28,431 nucleotides of DNA from Bacillota bacterium (GTDB lineage: Bacteria > Bacillota > Clostridia > Lachnospirales > Lachnospiraceae). The notes under the pieces are model-generated. The model was given only the letters and a program-made list of their open reading frames with translations, was not told the DNA's origin and searched no databases. This document shows, one piece after another, positions 24,123-28,431 of the stretch. Each line of letters opens with the position of its first letter. Within the stretch, counting starts at the first letter, position 1. Location of the stretch: positions 1-28,431 of the forward strand of contig JAEZHX010000123.1 in NCBI GenBank assembly GCA_023436765.1, written 5' to 3'. Both the position numbers and the translations under genes were made by a program.

Positions 24123-25137
24123 CAGTTTTCTCCTCCTCTCCGTTCTGTAGCGCTTCCTCAGGAACAGCGTCTGCTTCCATCAGCTCCTCCAGCTGCTCGA
24201 ATCTCTTATCCCTGGTGGCCATCAGGTAGATATCCTCCAGGGTAAGGCGCATTGTCTGCATTTCCAGCAGCGGTGTACCGACTTCATGCAGCTTATAGAA
24301 AATCTTCTCACGAATATCCTTATTTTCATCACAGAATACGGTCAGTTCTACCGTGCCGGCTTCATAGCTCTCTGTCTGCTCTATTCTATGAATTCCCTCA
24401 AGCTTATTCAGTGCCTCGATAACAATGTCTTTATCTCCCTTTACCGTAAGCTTAAGGTCCCCGGTATTACCGAAGTGGCGGATCAGGTTCTCAGGAGTAT
24501 CCGCTACCACCAGTTTGCCGCGGTCTATAATCAGTATCGTATCACAGACTGCGCTTACCTCCTGCATGATATGGGAGCTCAGGATGATGGTATGATTTTT
24601 GCTAAGCTTACGGATCAGATCTCTGATTTCGATGATCTGCTTCGGATCAAGACCAACAGTCGGCTCATCCAGAATAATCAGCTCCGGATCTCCCAGGATC
24701 GCTTGAGCCAGACCTACTCTCTGCTTATAGCCCTTGGACAGATGTTTAATCAGTCGATTTGCCACAGGAGTAATCTTCGTTGCCTCCATTGCCTCGGCAA
24801 TCATCTTGTCCTTCCCCGCCTTCTTAACTTTCTTGATATCTGCGGCGAAATACAGGTATTCCTTCACTGTCATGTCCGGATAGAGCGGAGGGAATTCCGG
24901 CAGATAACCAATCATCTTTTTAACCTCTTCCGGCTCCTCATACACATCCAATCCGTTGATGGTAACTGTTCCTTCCGTGGCAGAGATATAACCGGTAATG
25001 ATATTCATTGTTGTTGATTTCCCTGCTCCATTGGGACCTAAGAAGCCTAGGACCTGTCCTTTGTTCACTGTAAAGGAAAGATGGTCCACGGCCGTATGAT
25101 CACCATAACGCTTCACTAAATTCCTTACTTCAATCAA
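24106..25137 (-). CDS. ABC transporter ATP-binding protein, GldA-like
   Basis: A 343-aa ABC ATPase. Walker A GPNGAGKST (34-42), signature LSKGYKQR (133-140), Walker B LIILDEP (153-159), D-loop GLDP and an H-loop histidine in SSHIM are all present, so it should be active. About 100 residues beyond the core form a C-terminal regulatory-type domain. The start is TTG at 25137, with GGAGGAG 6 bases upstream. First gene of ATPase-permease-GldG-DUF4340. I found no convincing promoter in the 25138-25319 spacer. Confidence 0.93.
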   Translation of the reverse strand: MIEVRNLVKRYGDHTAVDHLSFTVNKGQVLGFLGPNGAGKSTTMNIITGYISATEGTVTINGLDVYEEPEEVKKMIGYLPEFPPLYPDMTVKEYLYFAADIKKVKKAGKDKMIAEAMEATKITPVANRLIKHLSKGYKQRVGLAQAILGDPELIILDEPTVGLDPKQIIEIRDLIRKLSKNHTIILSSHIMQEVSAVCDTILIIDRGKLVVADTPENLIRHFGNTGDLKLTVKGDKDIVIEALNKLEGIHRIEQTESYEAGTVELTVFCDENKDIREKIFYKLHEVGTPLLEMQTMRLTLEDIYLMATRDKRFEQLEELMEADAVPEEALQNGEEEKTDAGNL

Positions 25138-25319
25138 ATTAGTCTCCTCCTACCTTCATTTTATCGAACTAAAAGCCCGGAATCACCCTTCTGCTCCCCT
25201 GCCTTTTCAAGCTGCTTTGTCTCCTTATGGTAAATCCGAACCAACTGTACCCATCATACAATAAGAATACGAAAATTTTGTGAACAAAACAGAATATTTT
25301 ACCCAAAAACGCAAAGAAA

Positions 25320-25355
25320 CACCTGAGGTTTCGGAGCTGACCGGTGCCTCAGGTG
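25320..25355 (-). terminator. Terminator of the dapA-dapB operon
   Basis: CACCTGAGG (25320-25328) pairs with CCTCAGGTG (25347-25355); 18-base loop. On the minus strand TTTCTTTGCGTTTTTG follows. It lies 17 bases past the dapB stop. Confidence 0.7.
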
Positions 25356-25372
25356 CTATCAGTACATAGTTT

Positions 25373-26128
25373 CTATCCAACCACATCACTCATGCCATAC
25401 ATTCCGGCAGGCTTTCCGGGAAGGTACTTTGCAGCCTGTACCGCTCCCTTGGCAAATACCGCTTTGGAATAAGCTGAATGCTTAATTTCGATCACTTCAT
25501 CCATTCCTGCGAAGATCACCTCATGTTCCCCTACGATAGTCCCACCCCGGACGGAGGAGAAACCAATCTCCTTCTTCCCTCTCGGAGAGCGGTCTTCAGA
25601 ACGGTCATACTTGTAGCCGTATTCATTCCCCAGGACTTCATTCATCGCATCGGCCAGAGCAAGTGCCGTTCCGGATGGCGCATCCACCTTCTTGTTATGA
25701 TGACGTTCCACAATTTCAATGTCATAGCCTGCTTCAGCAAGATTTCTTGCTGCATCCTGTACCAGTTTTAAGAGCAGGTTAATTCCCATGGACATATTGG
25801 CTGATCTGAGAATGGGGATTTCATTTGCTGCTTCATCGATGAGGAGCAGATCTTCCTTTGAGATGCCGGTGGTACATAATACAATTCCGATTCCCTGACT
25901 GATCGCATAATCCAGCATCTCACCTATATTCACCGGAGCAGAAAAATCAATGATGACATCTGCCTTAACGTTACATTGCCTGAAGCTGTGATATACCGGA
26001 TATTTATTCGGTTTGCTCGAGGAGACATCCACGCCGGCCACAATAACGGTATTCTCATCCTCATCTACGATCTGTGTAATCACCTGTCCCATTTTACCGT
26101 TACAACCCCGTAAAATGATATTTGTCAT
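25373..26128 (-). CDS. dapB: 4-hydroxy-tetrahydrodipicolinate reductase
   Basis: A 251-aa cytoplasmic enzyme that reduces the DapA product to tetrahydrodipicolinate with NAD(P)H, in the diaminopimelate/lysine pathway. The nucleotide-binding loop GCNGKMGQ is at residues 8-15 and the active-site stretch ERHHNKKVDAPSGTA at 141-155 carries His143/His144 and Lys147. Length is normal for the family. GGAGG lies 6 bases before the ATG. It is the second gene of the operon, 48 bases after dapA, under lysine riboswitch control. Confidence 0.96.
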   Translation of the reverse strand: MTNIILRGCNGKMGQVITQIVDEDENTVIVAGVDVSSSKPNKYPVYHSFRQCNVKADVIIDFSAPVNIGEMLDYAISQGIGIVLCTTGISKEDLLLIDEAANEIPILRSANMSMGINLLLKLVQDAARNLAEAGYDIEIVERHHNKKVDAPSGTALALADAMNEVLGNEYGYKYDRSEDRSPRGKKEIGFSSVRGGTIVGEHEVIFAGMDEVIEIKHSAYSKAVFAKGAVQAAKYLPGKPAGMYGMSDVVG

Positions 26129-26176
26129 AAGCTTCCTCCATTCATAGGAATCTGTAGGATTCCTTATTGTTCATTA

Positions 26177-27061
26177 TCATACCAATCCTACGGATTTTAA
26201 TGCATTCAGAAGGCGTTCCGCGTTCGCCGGTTCCATCTCGGTGAGTGGCATCCTTAAGGGTCCTACCTGATAGCCCATCAGATTCAGCGCTTTCTTTACC
26301 GGAATCGGATTTACTTCGCAGAAAAGTGCATTAACTAAAGGCAGGTAATGTAACTGCAGCTCACAGCTTCCCTTCACATCTCCCTCAAGATATTTCATTG
26401 CCATCTGGTGAGTCTGCTTCGGAAGTATATTGGATAGGACAGAGATGACACCGACTCCGCCGAGGGATAACACAGGAACTACCATCTCATCACAGCCGGA
26501 ATACAGATCGATATCACTTCCGCACAGCTGCATGATCTCTGCAACCTGTGCGATATTTCCACTGGCCTCCTTAATTCCTACGATATTATCCACAGTCTTT
26601 ACCAGAGTTGCTACGGTCTGTGGAAGGATATTGCAGCCGGTACGGCTGGGTACATTGTACATAATAATAGGAAGAGAAACTGCATTTGCAATCGCAGTAA
26701 AATGCCCGATCAGTCCCTTTTGGGTTGCCTTATTATAATAGGGAGTAACGACGAGCAACGCATCTGCCCCATAACTCTCTGCCTCTTTTGACAGATAAAT
26801 TGCTGTATCCGTACAATTTGATCCGGTTCCTGCAATGACTGGAACTCTTTTATTTACCTTATTTACCGTATACCTGATGCACTCCAGATGCTCTTCATGG
26901 GTTAATGTAGAAGCCTCTCCGGTGGTTCCGCAGATAATAATGCTGTCCGTTCCTTCTGCAATCTGAAACTCTATCAGTTCTCCAAGTTTCTCATAATTCA
27001 CTTCATAGTTTTCCGTAAACGGTGTTACGATCGCAACCCCTGCTCCCTTAAATACTGCCAT
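26177..27061 (-). CDS. dapA: 4-hydroxy-tetrahydrodipicolinate synthase
   Basis: A 294-aa TIM-barrel enzyme that condenses aspartate semialdehyde with pyruvate, the first step specific to the diaminopimelate/lysine branch; its product also leads to spore dipicolinate. The Schiff-base Lys164 (IKEASG), Thr46-Thr47 (GTTGE), Tyr109 (PYYN), Tyr135 and Arg140 (MYNVPSRTG) are all present. The frame extends to 27157, but the family's MAVFKGAGVAIVTPF start at 27061 has GGAGG 7 bases upstream. First gene of dapA-dapB; a lysine riboswitch and terminator lie in its leader. Confidence 0.97.
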   Translation of the reverse strand: MAVFKGAGVAIVTPFTENYEVNYEKLGELIEFQIAEGTDSIIICGTTGEASTLTHEEHLECIRYTVNKVNKRVPVIAGTGSNCTDTAIYLSKEAESYGADALLVVTPYYNKATQKGLIGHFTAIANAVSLPIIMYNVPSRTGCNILPQTVATLVKTVDNIVGIKEASGNIAQVAEIMQLCGSDIDLYSGCDEMVVPVLSLGGVGVISVLSNILPKQTHQMAMKYLEGDVKGSCELQLHYLPLVNALFCEVNPIPVKKALNLMGYQVGPLRMPLTEMEPANAERLLNALKSVGLV

Positions 27062-27172
27062 AACTCTGCCTCCTAGATTTTTATTGAGAGGCGGCCAGCC
27101 ACCTCCTGTTATATTTATCGGGTATCCTACGAACTTCCCGTGCAAAAGACATTGCATTCAGTATTTTAACGT

Positions 27173-27196
27173 AAAAAAAGTCGACCCGGAGTCGAC
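27173..27196 (-). terminator. Riboswitch-controlled terminator upstream of dapA
   Basis: On the minus strand GTCGAC (27196-27191), loop TCCGG, GTCGAC (27185-27180), then seven T residues (27179-27173). It lies about 110 bases before dapA and just after the lysine aptamer, the place of the expression-platform terminator. Confidence 0.8.
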
Positions 27197-27260
27197 ACTA
27201 AAGAATAACTGAAGGGTAACATGAAGATATCCTACATGCTCCGACAGTATAAAATATTCT

Positions 27261-27430
27261 TTAGGCAGCTCTCCATCAAATTCATGATGACAGTCATATG
27301 GTTCTTAACCATATGCCCAGCAGAAATGTATCAGGTTCATCACCGCTTCGGCATCGTTTCCTTTCAACTGCGTTCCTCTATGTCTGACATATCCGGCAGT
27401 TTATTCTTAAACAATGCTCCTCTACCATAA
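27261..27430 (-). promoter_or_regulatory. Lysine riboswitch (L box) controlling dapA-dapB
   Basis: On the minus strand this stretch carries the conserved L-box landmarks in order: AGAGGAGC, AGTTGAAAGG, ATGCCGAAGCGG, CTGGGCATATGGTTAAGAAC, CATATGACTGTCATCATG and GATGGAGAGCTGCC. P1 can form between GGTAG near 27422-27426 and CTGCC at 27264-27268. A ten-base segment overlapping the 3' side of P1 (27255-27264) is perfectly complementary to 27198-27207, next to the terminator, giving an alternative helix. Lysine binding should favour termination and so repress dapA-dapB. Ends are set by P1 and are approximate. Confidence 0.9.
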
Positions 27431-27506
27431 GCAATATGTTTTTCGCAAAATTCGTACCTTCATATTAACACCTGACTTTTACATTGTCAATCATTATTTT
27501 CCAGGC

Positions 27507-27637
27507 AAAAAAATCCCATATTCCAAAGGTTTTCAGCTGCCTACGAGCAATGCCCGTGTTACCGGTTACCATACCATATTATTCACGTGGAAGGGTTTGG
27601 TGATGGCATACAGCTGTAAAACCTTAGAATATGGGAC
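27507..27637 (-). ncRNA. Candidate ~130-nt small RNA, class unknown
   Basis: On the minus strand a closing stem TCCCATATTC / GAATATGGGA, then AAGGTTTT / AAAACCTT and CAGCTG / CAGCTG with small bulges, gives about 24 bp. The ~70-base interior can form ATGCC/GGCAT and further short helices. Seven T residues follow the closing stem (27513-27507), a standard intrinsic terminator. Upstream, TTGAAA (27664-27669), 16 bases, TATATG (27642-27647) would start the RNA at the stem base. It lies between the SSB-like gene and the riboswitch. The rod-like shape recalls 6S RNA, but it is shorter; I cannot assign a family. No coding frame fits. Confidence 0.5.
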
Positions 27638-27649
27638 TTTCCATATATT

Positions 27650-27767
27650 AAGCTTGGTTAAAATTTCAAAAGCACCTACGGTGCTTTAGGATATCATAGA
27701 TTGATATCCAAGCTTGCTTGCAATAGCAATCTATTGTATTCGGAAATGTGCGCAGCACCTTTTGAAA
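27650..27767. other. Cluster of nested and competing hairpins
   Basis: Within 118 bases: AAAGCACC-TAC-GGTGCTTT (27669-27687), GGATATC-GATATCC (27689-27709), CAATAG-CTATTG (27721-27736), an outer TTTCAAAA (27664-27671) / TTTTGAAA (27760-27767), and AAGCTTGG (27650-27657) / CCAAGCTT (27708-27715). The first hairpin, with TTTTGAAATTTT after it on the minus strand, may be the terminator of the SSB-like gene. The rest is unexplained, and no coding frame is plausible here. Confidence 0.5.
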
Positions 27768-27787
27768 CATTAATCAATCCATAAACT

Positions 27788-28420
27788 TTAATACTCCTCC
27801 AGATACTCCAGCTTGCTTACGGATACCTCATAAGCAATCCTTTTTTCAAAATCAGTTTCACCGAGCTTCTTCTGATACTCCCTGCTCTGGATTCTGCCCC
27901 AGATCTGAACATGACCGCCTACTGCGAAGCTCTCGGCGAATCTTGCATTTCTTCCCCAGCTGATACAGGGGATGTAATCCGATTTACCATAGGGGCGGTT
28001 AACTGCCAGTAGGATGTCTGCAATCTCTCTTCCGAGCGGTGTCTTCCTGTAAATCGGGGGCTTACATACAAAGCCATCCAGGAAGATATGGTTTGGCTTC
28101 GCATTCTCAGATAACTCATCCACTATTTTGATTTCCCTGGCGAATACCGACAATACCAGCTTGTTCTTGCTCTCCTCATGCCTGTTATAGGACCTGAACT
28201 GTCCTAATATCTCTGCAAATTTGCCTCTGTAGTCCTGTTTTACATCAATGAGTCTTTCCGATACCATGACAGGGATCATGTCATAGGAATTACTGAGCCT
28301 ATTTACCAGAATCTCCAGAACATAAAATCCTTCTCCAAATACATCATGGCTGAATGTAAACTCACTGACTACCTCTCCTGCAATACTTACTTGATTGTTA
28401 TCAAATACTTTATCCGTCAT
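27788..28420 (-). CDS. SSB-like single-stranded DNA-binding protein with two OB-fold regions
   Basis: A 210-aa protein, near the window edge but complete: AGAGGT lies 5 bases before the ATG at 28420. The first half (about 1-100) and second half (about 105-205) each look like an OB fold; the second has the SSB-type stretch ADILLAVNRPYGKSDYIPCISWGRNA and GGHVQIWGRIQSREYQKK. It lacks the acidic DDDIPF-type tip by which housekeeping SSB recruits partners, ending KLEYLEEY. So it is probably a paralogue with a specialised role rather than the replicative SSB. Clostridia often carry such a second protein; its function is not established. Confidence 0.8.
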   Translation of the reverse strand: MTDKVFDNNQVSIAGEVVSEFTFSHDVFGEGFYVLEILVNRLSNSYDMIPVMVSERLIDVKQDYRGKFAEILGQFRSYNRHEESKNKLVLSVFAREIKIVDELSENAKPNHIFLDGFVCKPPIYRKTPLGREIADILLAVNRPYGKSDYIPCISWGRNARFAESFAVGGHVQIWGRIQSREYQKKLGETDFEKRIAYEVSVSKLEYLEEY

Positions 28421-28431
28421 ATCGTACCTCT

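Noticed and set aside
24286..25017. 243-codon plus-strand open frame
   Set aside because: It is antisense inside the ABC ATPase gene, whose motifs are all intact; the sequence has no protein-family character.
27507..27637. RNase P RNA, tmRNA or SRP RNA
   Set aside because: GGAAAGTCCC recalls the start of RNase P RNA, but the other conserved parts (ACAGAAA and the long helices) are absent. There is no tmRNA tag frame or tRNA-like end, and no SRP tip motif.
27221..27689. Two plus-strand open frames of 69 and 91 codons in the spacer upstream of dapA
   Set aside because: They cross the lysine riboswitch and the candidate small RNA, lack good ribosome sites, and are explained by RNA structure on the minus strand.

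Overview
The window looks like chromosomal DNA from a spore-forming member of the Clostridia, most likely Lachnospiraceae. The evidence is a complete spoIIAA-spoIIAB-sigF operon next to a minimal spoVAC-spoVAD-spoVAE operon, small clostridial families (DUF4250, DUF6514), a two-OB-fold SSB-like protein, a lysine-riboswitch-controlled dapA-dapB pair, AT-rich spacers and strong GGAGG ribosome sites. I see no phage, transposase, plasmid, CRISPR, tRNA or rRNA gene. Most of the window is ordinary core genome, with a few unexplained RNA-like elements in the spacers.

Layout. 1-5.2 kb: a radical SAM/helix-hairpin-helix protein, a small membrane protein, rarA, DUF4250, a VanZ-like protein, a YigZ/IMPACT protein and a DUF6514 protein, in alternating orientation with several tail-to-tail overlaps. 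5.2-8 kb: a class A penicillin-binding protein ending in a very long terminator hairpin. 8-12.3 kb (minus strand): the spoIIA-sigF operon (forespore sigma F and its switch), a structured spacer, then an unannotated 50-codon membrane ORF and spoVAC-D-E (dipicolinate transport). 12.4-14 kb (minus): a zinc-ribbon/TPR membrane protein preceded by a 47-aa acidic protein. 14.2-16.4 kb (plus): a foldase-like lipoprotein and a YihY-type membrane protein. 16.4-19.1 kb (minus): a large SpoIID/LytB-domain protein. 19.3-20.1 kb: a lipoprotein. 20.2-25.1 kb (minus): a four-gene Gld-like ABC transporter operon. 25.4-27.4 kb (minus): lysine riboswitch, dapA, dapB. 27.4-28.4 kb: RNA-like structures and an SSB-like gene.

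How the parts fit: sigF, its regulators and spoVA serve spore development; the PBP, the SpoIID-type protein and dapA/dapB (diaminopimelate, lysine and the precursor of spore dipicolinate) serve the cell wall and spore. The signals I find least explained are (1) a three-copy palindromic repeat whose copies differ by compensatory changes, (2) a probable ~130-nt small RNA with its own promoter-like and terminator signals upstream of the lysine riboswitch, (3) an adjacent cluster of competing hairpins, and (4) the 50-codon membrane ORF at the head of the spoVA genes. I did not find a clearly new multi-gene system; the Gld-like transporter operon is the closest to a module of unknown role.
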